64,000 nt of DNA from Azospirillum sp. B21 (GTDB lineage Bacteria > Pseudomonadota > Alphaproteobacteria > Azospirillales > Azospirillaceae), in NCBI RefSeq assembly GCF_008364825.1, contig NZ_VTTO01000007.1, positions 124,001 to 188,000 of the forward strand. The letters are read 5' to 3'. The translations under genes and the position numbers were made by a program. Numbering within the stretch: the first letter of the stretch is position 1; each line of letters opens with the position of its first letter. Of this stretch, positions 18,568 through 27,316 are shown in pieces. The notes under the pieces are model-generated. The model searched no databases, was not told the origin of the DNA, and was given only the letters and a program-made list of their open reading frames with translations.

Positions 18568-18600
18568 AGGCGGCCCCGTCCACCGCGACGGGTGCCGCCT
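18568..18600. terminator. Strong hairpin between sdaC and sdaA
   Basis: AGGCGGCCCCGTC (18568-18580) pairs with GACGGGTGCCGCCT (18587-18600) with one bulged base. There is no T-run on the + strand. It may attenuate transcription into sdaA or protect the upstream mRNA. Confidence 0.4.
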
Positions 18601-18675
18601 GAAGCGACGAAGAGAAGACCCGGCCAGGCATCTCCCCACAGGTTTCCGGGGCCGTCCACAGGAAGGAAGCACGCC

Positions 18676-20082
18676 ATGATCAGCATGTTCGACCTCTACA
18701 AGGTCGGTATCGGCCCCTCCAGTTCGCACACGGTGGGACCGATGAGGGCGGCCAAGCAGTTCGTGGACGCCCTGCGCTCCTGCGGCGGGTTCGATGCCAC
18801 ATCCCGCGTCGCGGTGGACATCTACGGTTCGCTGGCGCTGACCGGCAAGGGCCACCACACCGACGTCGCCCTCATGCTCGGCCTCGCCGGGAACCTGCCG
18901 GACACGGTTGCCATCGACACGATCCCCGCCTTCCTGCAGCAGGTGCGCAATTCGCACAGCCTGCCGCTGGGACAGGAGGGCAAGCCAATCGACTTCCCGC
19001 CGACCGCCATCACCTTCCACCGGTCCAACCTGCCCCGGCACGAGAACGGCATGACGATCCAGGCCTTCGACGGCGACCGGCTGCTGCTGGGCAAGACCTA
19101 TTATTCGATCGGCGGCGGCTTCGTCGTCGAGGACGAGAATTTCGGCAAGCAGAGCGGCGAGGAGGTGGAGCTTCCCTACGCTTACGCCTCCGCCGCCGAG
19201 CTGCTGGCCCATTGCCGGAAGACCGGCCTGTCCTTCTCCGGCCTGATCCTCCAGAACGAGCTGCGCCTGCACAGCCATCAGGAAATCCGCGACTATTTCG
19301 CCAACATCTGGCAGACGATGCGCGCCTGCATGGACCGCGGCATGACGACCGAGGGCGTGCTGCCAGGACCGATGCGGGTCCCCCGCCGGGCCGCCATCCT
19401 GCGCCGCCAGCTCGCCTCGTCGGAAGCGCTGTCGCGCGATCCGATGAACGTGGTCGATTGGGTCAACATGTTCGCCTTCGCGGTGAACGAGGAAAACGCG
19501 GCGGGCGGCCGCGTCGTCACCGCGCCGACCAACGGCGCCTGCGGCATCGTCCCGGCGGTGCTCGCCTACTACCACAATTTCATCAAGCCGGTGGACGAGG
19601 ACGCCTGCGTCCGCTTCTTCCTGGCGTCGGCCGCCATCGGCGCGCTCTACAAGCGGAACGCCTCCATCTCCGGCGCCGAGGTCGGCTGCCAGGGCGAGGT
19701 CGGCGTCGCCTGCTCGATGGCCGCCGGCGGCTTGGCCGACCTGATGGGCGGCAGCCCCGAACAGGTGTGCATCGCCGCCGAGATCGCGATGGAGCACAAT
19801 CTCGGCCTGACCTGCGATCCGGTCGGCGGGCAGGTACAGATTCCCTGCATCGAACGCAACGCCATGGGCGCCATGAAGGCGATCAACGCGACGCGCATGG
19901 CCCTGCACCGCACCAGCGAACCGCTGGTGTCGCTCGACAAGGTCATCGAGACGATGTTCGAGACCGGCAAGGACATGGATCCGAAATACCGCGAAACCTC
20001 CTGCGGCGGTCTGGCGGTCAAGGTGATCGCACAGACCTCCCCGCAGACGCAGGACACAGACGGCATCAATTGGGCGGCCTGA
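18676..20082 (+). CDS. sdaA: L-serine ammonia-lyase (L-serine dehydratase), iron-sulfur type
   Basis: A 468-residue single-chain enzyme that converts L-serine to pyruvate and ammonia in the cytosol. It begins with M-F-D-L-Y-K-V-G-I-G-P-S-S-S-H-T-V-G-P, the classic beta-domain start, and contains T-N-G-A-C-G-I-V-P, G-C-Q-G-E-V-G-V-A-C-S-M and I-P-C-I-E-R-N. Cysteines in these stretches fit the three ligands of the 4Fe-4S cluster. The ATG at 18676 is preceded by GGAAGGAAG. Together with the upstream transporter it makes a serine uptake-and-degradation unit. Confidence 0.96.
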   Translation: MISMFDLYKVGIGPSSSHTVGPMRAAKQFVDALRSCGGFDATSRVAVDIYGSLALTGKGHHTDVALMLGLAGNLPDTVAIDTIPAFLQQVRNSHSLPLGQEGKPIDFPPTAITFHRSNLPRHENGMTIQAFDGDRLLLGKTYYSIGGGFVVEDENFGKQSGEEVELPYAYASAAELLAHCRKTGLSFSGLILQNELRLHSHQEIRDYFANIWQTMRACMDRGMTTEGVLPGPMRVPRRAAILRRQLASSEALSRDPMNVVDWVNMFAFAVNEENAAGGRVVTAPTNGACGIVPAVLAYYHNFIKPVDEDACVRFFLASAAIGALYKRNASISGAEVGCQGEVGVACSMAAGGLADLMGGSPEQVCIAAEIAMEHNLGLTCDPVGGQVQIPCIERNAMGAMKAINATRMALHRTSEPLVSLDKVIETMFETGKDMDPKYRETSCGGLAVKVIAQTSPQTQDTDGINWAA

Positions 20083-20107
20083 CGCCGCCCAGGATCCTCC
20101 TTTACAA

Positions 20108-20138
20108 AGGGCGCCGCGTCACCCGACGCGTGCGCCCT
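20108..20138 (-). terminator. Hairpin at the end of the minus-strand phosphatase operon
   Basis: AGGGCGCCGCGTC pairs with GACGCGTGCGCCCT (one bulge). It overlaps the stop codon of the histidine phosphatase gene and on the minus strand is followed by TTTGTAAA. It can serve both this operon and the convergent sdaA transcript. Confidence 0.55.
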
Positions 20139-20646
20139 GTCGCGTCAGGGTGACCGGCGACGCGTTCGGAGGCCACAGCAGCGCGGACTCCACGCCCAAC
20201 CATCGGCAGAGCACCGGCCAGGTGCCGGCATGCGCGACGATCAGCGGAGGGCGGCCGTCCGCGGGGACCGGCAAGCCGTCCAGCGCCGCGGAGACGCGGG
20301 CACCGAATGCGGACAGACTTTCCCCATTCGGCACCTCCTCGCGCAACAGGTCGGCGGGAATGGCCCCGCCCTCCAGATCGCCCCAGCGGCGCTCCTCCAG
20401 ACCGGCGACCGGGACGACCGGAAGCGCCAGCGCCTCGGCCAGAATGGCCGCCGTCTCAAGCGCCCGGCGTTGCGGACTGCTGTAGACCGCCGCGACCTGC
20501 TGCCGCCCGGCGACCAGCGCCGCGGCGGCCTCCTGCGCCTGCGCCCGGCCCCGATCGGTCAGCGACACATCGCGCGAGCCGGCAAGCCAGCCGCCGAGGT
20601 TGCTCTCCGTTTCGCCATGGCGGCAGAAGATCACCGTGTTCAGCAT
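20119..20646 (-). CDS. Histidine phosphatase superfamily protein (phosphoglycerate mutase-like)
   Basis: A 175-residue protein with the phosphohistidine motif C-R-H-G-E-T near residues 8-13 and a second catalytic His in I-V-A-H-A-G-T. The short length fits the CobC/SixA/broad phosphatase branch, not a true glycolytic mutase. Its start overlaps the end of the HAD phosphatase gene by 7 bases, so both are translated from one message with the upstream transporter. Substrate unknown; a phosphorylated metabolite brought in by the transporter is a reasonable guess. Confidence 0.85.
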   Translation of the reverse strand: MLNTVIFCRHGETESNLGGWLAGSRDVSLTDRGRAQAQEAAAALVAGRQQVAAVYSSPQRRALETAAILAEALALPVVPVAGLEERRWGDLEGGAIPADLLREEVPNGESLSAFGARVSAALDGLPVPADGRPPLIVAHAGTWPVLCRWLGVESALLWPPNASPVTLTRQGARVG

Positions 20647-21338
20647 GACAGTCGCTTCACCAGATCGGCGAACCCGTCGAGGACGCCGTCATGCGGCAGG
20701 CCGGCGAGCGGCACCCGGGCATAGCCGTAGGGCACCACCAGCACCCGCGCGACACCGGCCGCACGGGCAGCGGCCACGTCGTGCTCGTTGTCGCCGACGA
20801 AGACGGCCTCCTCCGGCCGAACCTCCAGACGGGACAGCAGGCCCAGCAACGGCTCCGGCGACGGCTTGCGGGTCGGATAGCTGTCGCCGCCGACCACCGC
20901 GGCGAAGCGGTCGGCGATGCCCAGATCATCGAGCAGCCGCAGGGTCGCCGCCATCGGCTTGTTGGTGCAGACGCCGAGCATGAGGCCGGCCGCCGCCAGC
21001 GCCGCCAGCGTATCGGCGACGCCGGGATAGAGCGCGCTGTGGGCGCTGGGGTCGGCCTCGTAGATTTCCAGGAAGCGTTCGACGCAGCGGGCCGCCTCGT
21101 CCGGAGCCGGAACGCCGCCGGTGGCGGCCAGCACGCGCTCCACCAGCTTGGGCGCTCCGTCACCGACGAAGGAGCGCACCGACGGCAGATCGACCGGCGG
21201 GCGTCCCAGCTCGGCGAGCAGGGCGTTGGAGGCATGCATCAGGTCGGCGACGCTGTCCACCAGCGTGCCGTCCAGGTCGAAGGCAACCGCACGGATGGGG
21301 CGGCGGGCGAGGCTATCGGCGGGGTTGGTCACGGTCAC
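20640..21338 (-). CDS. gph: HAD-family phosphatase, phosphoglycolate phosphatase-like
   Basis: A 232-residue HAD hydrolase. The catalytic motif D-L-D-G-T has nucleophile Asp21 and acid Asp23; further motifs are C-T-N-K-P, the lysine of T-R-K-P-S-P-E-P and V-G-D-N-E-H-D. This pattern, with the cap domain length, is that of Gph-type 2-phosphoglycolate phosphatases. Sequence alone cannot separate Gph from other small phosphatases. It starts 6 bases after the transporter ATPase gene ends. Confidence 0.82.
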   Translation of the reverse strand: MTVTNPADSLARRPIRAVAFDLDGTLVDSVADLMHASNALLAELGRPPVDLPSVRSFVGDGAPKLVERVLAATGGVPAPDEAARCVERFLEIYEADPSAHSALYPGVADTLAALAAAGLMLGVCTNKPMAATLRLLDDLGIADRFAAVVGGDSYPTRKPSPEPLLGLLSRLEVRPEEAVFVGDNEHDVAAARAAGVARVLVVPYGYARVPLAGLPHDGVLDGFADLVKRLSC

Positions 21339-21344
21339 GGCACC

Positions 21345-22475
21345 TTACTGGCGGAGGAAGCGGGCCTTGTCGGCCGCGAGGTCGAGGATGATCGGAGCAT
21401 CCGGCGAGAGCAGAGCATCGCCCGCCTGATGCGGCGCGTCCACCTGCACCAGCTGCCCGCCGACATCCACCGCATAGCGAATGGAGGCGCCGAGGAACTC
21501 CCGGTGCCGGATGACGCCGGTCAGCCGGGCATGGCCGGGAGCCGGCGGTCCGCCGTCGGCCCGGATGGCGAGGTTCTGCGGACGGAACATCAGCTTGCCC
21601 CCAGTTCCCGCCCCGGCACCACCCGCCTCCTGCGGCGGCAGCGCCACCGGCGTTATGCCATTGCCGACGAAGACGCTGCCGGCAGCGCCGTCGCTTCGCA
21701 CCTCGCCGTCCAGCACGTTGGCAGTGCCGAGGAAGCCGGCGACGAACAGGTTGGCGGGATGGTCGTAAAGGTCCTGCGGGGTGCCGACCTGCTGCACCTT
21801 GCCATCGTCCATCACCGCGATGCGGTCGCAGATGGTGTTGGCCTCCTCCTGGTCGTGGGTGACGAAGATGGTGGTCAGGCCGAGCTTGCGCTGCAGGCTC
21901 AGCAGTTCCTGGCGCATCTGCACCCGCAGCTTGGCGTCGAGGTTCGACAGCGGCTCGTCGAGCAGCAGGATCTTCGGCTCGATCACGACGGTGCGGGCCA
22001 GCGCCACGCGCTGCTGCTGGCCGCCCGACAGCTGCGAGGGCCGGCGGTCGGCCAGATGCTTCAGCCCGACCAGATCGAGGGCGGCGTCCACCCGCCGCTC
22101 GATCTCGGCGCGGGGCACGCGCCGCTCCTCCAGCCCGAAGGCGACGTTGCGGCGCACGGTCATGTGCGGCCACAGGGCGTAGCTCTGGAACACCATGCCG
22201 ACATCGCGCCGGTGCGGCGGCAGGGTGGAGATGTCGCGCCCACCGATGCGGACTTCGCCGCGCTGTGCCGTGTTGAAGCCGGCGATCAGCCGCAGCAGCG
22301 TGGTCTTGCCGCAGCCCGACGGGCCGAGGAAGGCGAAGAACTCGCCCGGCTTGATGGCGAGGTTCACGTCCTTCAGCACGTGGTTGGTGCCGTAGGACAG
22401 GTTCACGCCCTCGATGTCGACGCCGACGCTCTCGATCTGGGCGGCGAGCGCGGCCGGAGAAAACTGGTGGTTCAT
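21345..22475 (-). CDS. ABC transporter ATP-binding protein (FbpC/AfuC-like)
   Basis: A 376-residue ATPase with Walker A G-P-S-G-C-G-K-T-T, signature L-S-G-G-Q-Q-Q-R, Walker B I-L-L-L-D-E-P, H-loop V-T-H-D-Q and a C-terminal TOBE-like domain. The ATG at 22475 has GTGAGGGA upstream; a GTG at 22493 that overlaps the permease stop is an alternative. It energises the fused permease encoded just before it. Family members move ferric iron or phosphorylated sugars; here the surrounding phosphatases favour the latter (inference). Confidence 0.92.
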   Translation of the reverse strand: MNHQFSPAALAAQIESVGVDIEGVNLSYGTNHVLKDVNLAIKPGEFFAFLGPSGCGKTTLLRLIAGFNTAQRGEVRIGGRDISTLPPHRRDVGMVFQSYALWPHMTVRRNVAFGLEERRVPRAEIERRVDAALDLVGLKHLADRRPSQLSGGQQQRVALARTVVIEPKILLLDEPLSNLDAKLRVQMRQELLSLQRKLGLTTIFVTHDQEEANTICDRIAVMDDGKVQQVGTPQDLYDHPANLFVAGFLGTANVLDGEVRSDGAAGSVFVGNGITPVALPPQEAGGAGAGTGGKLMFRPQNLAIRADGGPPAPGHARLTGVIRHREFLGASIRYAVDVGGQLVQVDAPHQAGDALLSPDAPIILDLAADKARFLRQ

Positions 22476-22489
22476 GACGATGGTTTCCC

Positions 22490-24202
22490 TCACTGGTCCT
22501 GACCGCGTTCGCGGCGGCCGCGCTCGATGACGACGTGCGACAGGTAGGTGCCCAGGCCCACGATGATGACGGCGAAGATGCCCAGCGCCGCCCCCGGGCC
22601 GCGTCCGGCCGCCGACTGCATGTAGACGTAGAGGCCGTAGGCCAGCGGCGCGTCGCTTTGCGAATGGACCAGCATGATGGTCGCCGACAGCTCGACCGCC
22701 GCGGTGGCGAAGCTGGTGACGAAGCCGGCCAGGATGCCGCCGGACATCAGCGGCACGACGATGCGACTGACCGTGCGCAGCTTGGTGGCGCCGAGATTCT
22801 CGGCCGCCTCCTCCAACGAGGAGCTGACCTGCTGCAGGGCCGCGGTACAGGCACGCAGGGCATAGGGCAGCCGGCGGATCGCCAGCGCGAAGACCAGGAT
22901 AAGCCAGAAGTTCGACAGCGGCTGACCGGTGAAGGGCATCGGCACGCCGTAGAAGCTACGCAGATAGCCGATGCCCAGAACGACGCCCGGCACCGCCAGC
23001 GCCGCCATCGCGATGTAATCCAGCCATTGACGGCCCGGCAGCTTGGTTCGCAGGACCAGATAGGCGATGGCGGTGCCGATCACCACGTCCAGCAGCGCCG
23101 CCAGCGAGGCGTAGAGCAGCGTGTTGGTGATGTACTGCCCGCTCTCGGTGAAGACGGTTTGGTAATGCTTCAGCGTGAAGGCGTCGGGAACCGGGCTGAA
23201 GGACCAGATGGTGGCGAAGGACAGCAGGCCCAGCCCGACATGCGGCGCCAGCACCAGCACCAGGATCAGCAGCACGATGCCATAGGCCGCCACCATCTCC
23301 AGCGGCTTCAGGCGCCGCTTGGCCAGACCGCCGCCGCCGCGCTGCACCGTGGCGTAGTCCTTGCCGCGCATCGCCAGTGCCGACACCCAGAGCGCCAGCA
23401 GCGAGCAGGAGATCAGCACGACGGAGATGACGTAGCCCATCGGATCGGAAATGCCGATCGAGGAGATGCGCAGGTAGGCCTGCGGCGCCAGCATGTCGTT
23501 GACGTTCAGCAGCAGCGGCGTGCCGAGGTCGTCGAACACCTTGATGAAGACCAGCGAGGCCCCGGCGACATAGCCCGGCATCGCCAGCGGGAAGACGATG
23601 CGGCGGAACAGGCGGAAGCCGTGGCAACCGAGATTCTGCGCCGACTCCTCCATCGCCCGGTCGATGTTCTTCAGGCTGGCCGACAGGTTGATCAGGATGA
23701 AGGGGAAATAATGGATGCTCTGGACGAAGATGACGCCGTTCAGCCCCTCCATGAAGGGGATCGAGAAGCCGAAATGGTCGCGCAGCAGCAGGTTCACGGA
23801 CCCGTTGCGCCCGAACAGCAGCTGCATCGCCACGGCGCCGATGAAGGGCGGCATGATCAGCGGGATGATGCCGAGGCTCTGGATCAGCACGGAGCCGCGG
23901 AATTCGAAGCGCGTGGTCAGATAGGCCAGCGGCAGGGCCAGCAGGCTCGCCACCACCACCGACATCGCCGAGACGTAGAAGGAATTGGCGAAGGACCGCA
24001 TGAACAGGTCGTTGCCGAAGAAATCGGCGAAATTCACCAGGGTGAAGGCCCCCGTCGTCTTGTCCTGGAAGGCGACGAAGATGACCTGGACCACCGGAAC
24101 GACCAGGAACAGCAGCAGGAAGGCGGCGATCAGCAGCGCGGCCAGCGCCGGCCCCGGCCGCACGCGCGCGATGCGGTCGCGCGTGAGCGCAAGTGACGTC
24201 AT
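22490..24202 (-). CDS. ABC transporter permease, fused two-module (FbpB/AfuB-like)
   Basis: A 570-residue inner-membrane protein with about 12 helices, made of two permease modules in one chain. Each carries an EAA loop: E-E-S-A-Q-N-L-G in the first half and E-E-A-A-E-N-L-G in the second. This fused arrangement is typical of the FbpB/SfuB/AfuB group, so the chain can form the full channel alone. It lies between binding-protein and ATPase genes. Confidence 0.93.
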   Translation of the reverse strand: MTSLALTRDRIARVRPGPALAALLIAAFLLLFLVVPVVQVIFVAFQDKTTGAFTLVNFADFFGNDLFMRSFANSFYVSAMSVVVASLLALPLAYLTTRFEFRGSVLIQSLGIIPLIMPPFIGAVAMQLLFGRNGSVNLLLRDHFGFSIPFMEGLNGVIFVQSIHYFPFILINLSASLKNIDRAMEESAQNLGCHGFRLFRRIVFPLAMPGYVAGASLVFIKVFDDLGTPLLLNVNDMLAPQAYLRISSIGISDPMGYVISVVLISCSLLALWVSALAMRGKDYATVQRGGGGLAKRRLKPLEMVAAYGIVLLILVLVLAPHVGLGLLSFATIWSFSPVPDAFTLKHYQTVFTESGQYITNTLLYASLAALLDVVIGTAIAYLVLRTKLPGRQWLDYIAMAALAVPGVVLGIGYLRSFYGVPMPFTGQPLSNFWLILVFALAIRRLPYALRACTAALQQVSSSLEEAAENLGATKLRTVSRIVVPLMSGGILAGFVTSFATAAVELSATIMLVHSQSDAPLAYGLYVYMQSAAGRGPGAALGIFAVIIVGLGTYLSHVVIERGRRERGQDQ

Positions 24203-24276
24203 GGAAAGGCCCGTGAACTGGGGAGGTCAGGAGGGGACGCGACCGGCGCGTCCCCCATGCACGAAGCGCCGGCGCG

Positions 24277-25632
24277 TCAGCGCGCCAGAGCCAGCGCCTC
24301 GTCGGCCTTCTTGCGGGCGGCGGCGTAGTTCTCCTTGGCGAAGGCGGCCCACTTCTGTTCGACCTGCGCCTGGCGTTCCGGCACCGTGTCCTTGGCCGAC
24401 TTGCGTTCTACCGTGAAGGCGCCGGCCAGCTGCGGGTCGGCGGCCTGCTCCGCCGTCACCGGCATGGCGGCGACGAGGTCGCGCGCTTCGGCCAGCAGGG
24501 CCTTTGCCTTGTCGTTCGGCTTCTTGGCGAGCGCCGCCTCGGCCTTGTAAATGGCCTGCGTCGCCGCCTTGAGGTCATCGAGCTGGAAGGTGATGAGCTG
24601 GTCGAACAGCGCGTCCACCACGTTGTAGCGGGCCTGCGAGACATTGACGTCGAAGTTCACCTGGGAGCCCAGCGAGCTGTCCTTGAACGGGTTGGGATAG
24701 CCGGCGGGCGCCTTCTCGTAGGTGACCGGGTTGACCGGCAGGCGGCGGATCGCCGGCTCCAGCAGGACCTCCTGTCCCTTCGGCGACAGCAGGAAATCGA
24801 CGAAGCCCTCGGCAGCGGCCTTGTTGGGCGCGTTCTTCACGACGCCGACATTGGCCGGGACGATGGTGGTGATGGTGGGATAGGCGAACTCCACCGGGAA
24901 GCCCGATGCCTGCGACGACAACGCAAAGAAATCGATGACGATGCCGACGCCGAAGGCGCCCGAATTCACCCCGTCCGGCACGCCGAAGCTGCGTTCGGTG
25001 ATGGTGCGGTAATTGCCGGCCATCTCCTTGTTGGTGCGCCAGCCCTTTTCCCATCCCTCGCCCTGGAGGATCGTTTCGATGGTCAGGTGCGTCGTGCCGG
25101 AGCGCGACGGGGCGGAGATCGCGACGTGATCGAAATAGACCGGCTTGGTCAGGTCGGCCCATTCCTTGGGGACCGGCAGGTCGTTGGCCTTCATGTAGCG
25201 GCTGTTCCACATGATGCCGTAGCCGGACGCGGCGAAGCCGGCGTACATCCCCTCGGGATCGTTGACCGGATAGGCCCCGACCTTGGCCGGGATGCCCTCC
25301 ACCTTGGGCTTGTAGGGCTGCAGCAGCCCGGCGCCCTTCAGCACCTCGAAGGCGTCGGGGGCCGAGGCCCAGAACAGGTCGACGCCGTTGTTGGACGCGG
25401 TTTCCTGGAGATACTTGACGCCCGCATTGGTGTTGCGGTTCAGGATCTCGACCGTGACCTTGGGGTTGGCCTTCTGGTAGGCCTGCTGGAAGGCGGTCGT
25501 CATGTCCTTCGGGAAGGAGGTGACGATGACCAGCTTTCCGCTGGCATCCTGCGCGAAGGCGGTGGTGCCGGAAAGAAGCAGGACGGCCAGGGCGGCGGCG
25601 GCATTGCGCAGGGTGCGCGTGGTGCGAAGCAT
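24277..25632 (-). CDS. ABC transporter periplasmic binding protein (AfuA/PgtC-like)
   Basis: A 451-residue secreted protein with a signal peptide ending near A-F-A-Q-D. The mature part has V-T-S-F-P-K-D-M-T, D-L-F-W-A-S-A-P-D-A-F-E-V-L-K and I-S-A-P-S-R-S-G-T-T-H, with a lysine-rich helical tail beyond the usual end. The same blocks recur in the PgtC-like protein at 29779-31173, so the two are close paralogues: one for transport, one for sensing. The AfuA branch of this family was shown to bind sugar phosphates rather than iron. First gene of the transporter operon, with a sigma-54 promoter upstream. Confidence 0.88.
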   Translation of the reverse strand: MLRTTRTLRNAAAALAVLLLSGTTAFAQDASGKLVIVTSFPKDMTTAFQQAYQKANPKVTVEILNRNTNAGVKYLQETASNNGVDLFWASAPDAFEVLKGAGLLQPYKPKVEGIPAKVGAYPVNDPEGMYAGFAASGYGIMWNSRYMKANDLPVPKEWADLTKPVYFDHVAISAPSRSGTTHLTIETILQGEGWEKGWRTNKEMAGNYRTITERSFGVPDGVNSGAFGVGIVIDFFALSSQASGFPVEFAYPTITTIVPANVGVVKNAPNKAAAEGFVDFLLSPKGQEVLLEPAIRRLPVNPVTYEKAPAGYPNPFKDSSLGSQVNFDVNVSQARYNVVDALFDQLITFQLDDLKAATQAIYKAEAALAKKPNDKAKALLAEARDLVAAMPVTAEQAADPQLAGAFTVERKSAKDTVPERQAQVEQKWAAFAKENYAAARKKADEALALAR

Positions 25633-25673
25633 GGGTGTTGTCCCTCCCTCTATGTTTTATGCTGTGGGTATCA

Positions 25674-25688
25674 GCAATCGGCATGCCA
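25674..25688 (-). promoter_or_regulatory. Sigma-54 (-24/-12) promoter of the transporter operon
   Basis: On the minus strand the sequence reads TGGCATGCCGATTGC followed by T. This matches the consensus TGGCACG-N4-TTGCW at 10 of 11 positions, with exact GG/GC spacing. It would start transcription about 30 bases before the binding-protein start codon. The nearby NtrC-family regulator carries the sigma-54 contact loop, which supports the assignment. Confidence 0.75.
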
Positions 25689-25740
25689 GACGGCGGGACC
25701 CTGAACCGTCCGGCTTTGCGCGACATCGATGGGTCAGGAC

Positions 25741-25784
25741 GGGAACATCGCCCGGCATATGCGGGTAACGCAGGGAACATTCCC
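25741..25784. promoter_or_regulatory. Tandem dyads, likely activator (enhancer) sites
   Basis: GGGAACATCGCCC (25741-25753) and GGGAACATTCCC (25773-25784) are two related inverted repeats whose centres are about 31 bp (three helical turns) apart. A third near-palindrome around CATATG lies between them. They sit about 55-110 bases upstream of the -24/-12 promoter, the normal place for binding of an NtrC-type activator. Confidence 0.55.
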
Positions 25785-25823
25785 GCTGCTCAGCCCCTAA
25801 AAGACAGTGGCTTGACGGCATGA

Positions 25824-25926
25824 GAAGCCCTTCTCCCCTTGCGGGGCGGGATGAGGGGGATCCGCCGAAAGCGGAGAGGTTTGCCCCCTCACCCCAACCC
25901 CTCTCCCACAAGGGGAGAGGGGCTCT
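25824..25926. repeat. Dispersed GC-rich inverted repeat, copy 2
   Basis: A composite palindrome of the same type as that at 16937-17051. One half ends ...GGATGAGGGGG, and the facing half reads CCCCCTCACCCCAACCC followed by CTCTCCC and GGGGAGAGG. It lies just after the end of the regulator gene, where it may act as terminator for the regulatory operon. Confidence 0.7.
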
Positions 25927-25948
25927 TCGGTAACCGAAAAGCGCTTCG

Positions 25949-27295
25949 TCACTCCTCCGTAAAATCGTCGCGGTTCAGGCCGTGGTGGCGCATCTTCAGG
26001 TACAGGGTCTTGCGGGTGATCCCCAGCCGCTCCGCCGTTTCGCCGACGCGGCCGCCGCAGCGGGCCAGCGCGTCCTCGATCAGCTGCTTCTCGACGCGGT
26101 CGAGTTGGTCGGCCAGCGGCTCGATCTCCGCCGTCCCGGCCATGGGGACGGAGGCGCCGACGGGCGCGAGGCCGTCGCCCAGCCCCAGCGCCACCCGTTC
26201 GGCGACGTTGCGCAATTCGCGAACGTTGCCGGGCCAGCCATGGGCGGCCAGCCGGGCCAGCATGGCGGGGTCGAGCGGCGGCACCGTCCGGCGCGACCGG
26301 GCAGCGGCGGCATCCAGGAAATGGCGGAACAGCAGCGCCACGTCCTCGCGCCGCTCCCGCAACGGGGGCAGCGGCACGGTGACGACGTTGAGGCGGTAAT
26401 AGAGATCCTCGCGGAACTTCCCCTCCGCCGCCAGCCGCAGCAGGTCCACCTTGGTCGCCGCCACCACCCGCAGATCCAGCGGGATCGTCCGGTTGGCGCC
26501 GATGCGCTCGATCACCCGTTCCTGCAGCACGCGCAGCAGCTTGACCTGCAGATGCATCGGCATGCTTTCGATCTCGTCGAGGAACAGGGTGCCGGCGGCC
26601 GCATGTTCCAGCTTGCCGATGCGCCGTCCTTGCGCCCCGGTGAAGGCGCCCGGCTCGTGGCCGAACAGCTCGCTCTCGATGATGCTGTCGGGCATGGCGC
26701 CGCAGTTCAGCGCCACGAAATTGCCGGCGCGGCGCCGGCCGCCCTCGTGCAGGCTGCGGGCGACCAGTTCCTTGCCCGTGCCGGTCTCGCCGAACAGCAG
26801 CACGTCGACCTCGGCGTCGGCGAGGTTCGCGACGGTGGCGCGCAGGCGCTCGACGGCCGGGGAACGGCCGATGATCCGCCCCTCCGCACCGCCCTCGGCC
26901 AACTGCGCCCGCAGGCGCCGGTTTTCCAGAACCAGCCCGCGATGGTCCAGCGCACGCCGCACCACCTCGACCAGATGGTCGGGTTCGGCCGGTTTCTCGA
27001 TGAAGTCGTAGGCGCCTTCGCGGACCGCCCGCATCGCCATGGCGATGTCGCCATGCCCGGTGACCAGCACCACCGGCACCTCCGCGTCGGCGGCGCGCAC
27101 CAGTTCCAGCAGGGCGAACCCATCCATCCCCGGCATGCGCACATCGGTCACCACCACGCCGGGCCAGGAGGATCCGAGCCGGACCAGAGCCGCCGCCGGA
27201 TCCGTCACGGCCTGGACCGAGAAGCCCTCCAGTTCCAGCGTCTGGCGGCTGGAGTCGAGCACTTCGGGATCGTCGTCAATCAGCAGGACGGTCAT
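25949..27295 (-). CDS. NtrC-family sigma-54-dependent response regulator (PgtA/DctD-like)
   Basis: A 448-residue activator. The receiver domain has phosphoacceptor Asp51 (V-V-T-D-V-R-M-P-G). The central AAA+ domain has G-E-T-G-T-G-K-E and the sigma-54 contact loop G-A-F-T-G-A. A C-terminal helix-turn-helix (L-G-I-T-R-K-T-L-Y-L-K-M) resembles DctD and PgtA. It stands 21 bases after the kinase gene. The sigma-54 promoter in front of the transporter operon is its probable target. Confidence 0.93.
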   Translation of the reverse strand: MTVLLIDDDPEVLDSSRQTLELEGFSVQAVTDPAAALVRLGSSWPGVVVTDVRMPGMDGFALLELVRAADAEVPVVLVTGHGDIAMAMRAVREGAYDFIEKPAEPDHLVEVVRRALDHRGLVLENRRLRAQLAEGGAEGRIIGRSPAVERLRATVANLADAEVDVLLFGETGTGKELVARSLHEGGRRRAGNFVALNCGAMPDSIIESELFGHEPGAFTGAQGRRIGKLEHAAAGTLFLDEIESMPMHLQVKLLRVLQERVIERIGANRTIPLDLRVVAATKVDLLRLAAEGKFREDLYYRLNVVTVPLPPLRERREDVALLFRHFLDAAAARSRRTVPPLDPAMLARLAAHGWPGNVRELRNVAERVALGLGDGLAPVGASVPMAGTAEIEPLADQLDRVEKQLIEDALARCGGRVGETAERLGITRKTLYLKMRHHGLNRDDFTEE

Positions 27296-27316
27296 GGGCG
27301 GGCCTTCATCGGCATC

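Larger units (their letters stand above)
25633..25948. promoter_or_regulatory. Control region upstream of the transporter operon
   Basis: 316 bases without a gene, between the NtrC-type regulator gene and the transporter operon. They hold a sigma-54 type promoter (25674-25688), tandem dyads (25741-25784) and a dispersed inverted repeat (25824-25926). Confidence 0.6.

Noticed and set aside
21345..25632. Ferric iron transporter
   Set aside because: Family resemblance to Fbp proteins exists, but the PgtC-like paralogue, the phosphatases and the known sugar-phosphate binding of AfuA make iron the weaker reading; not excluded.
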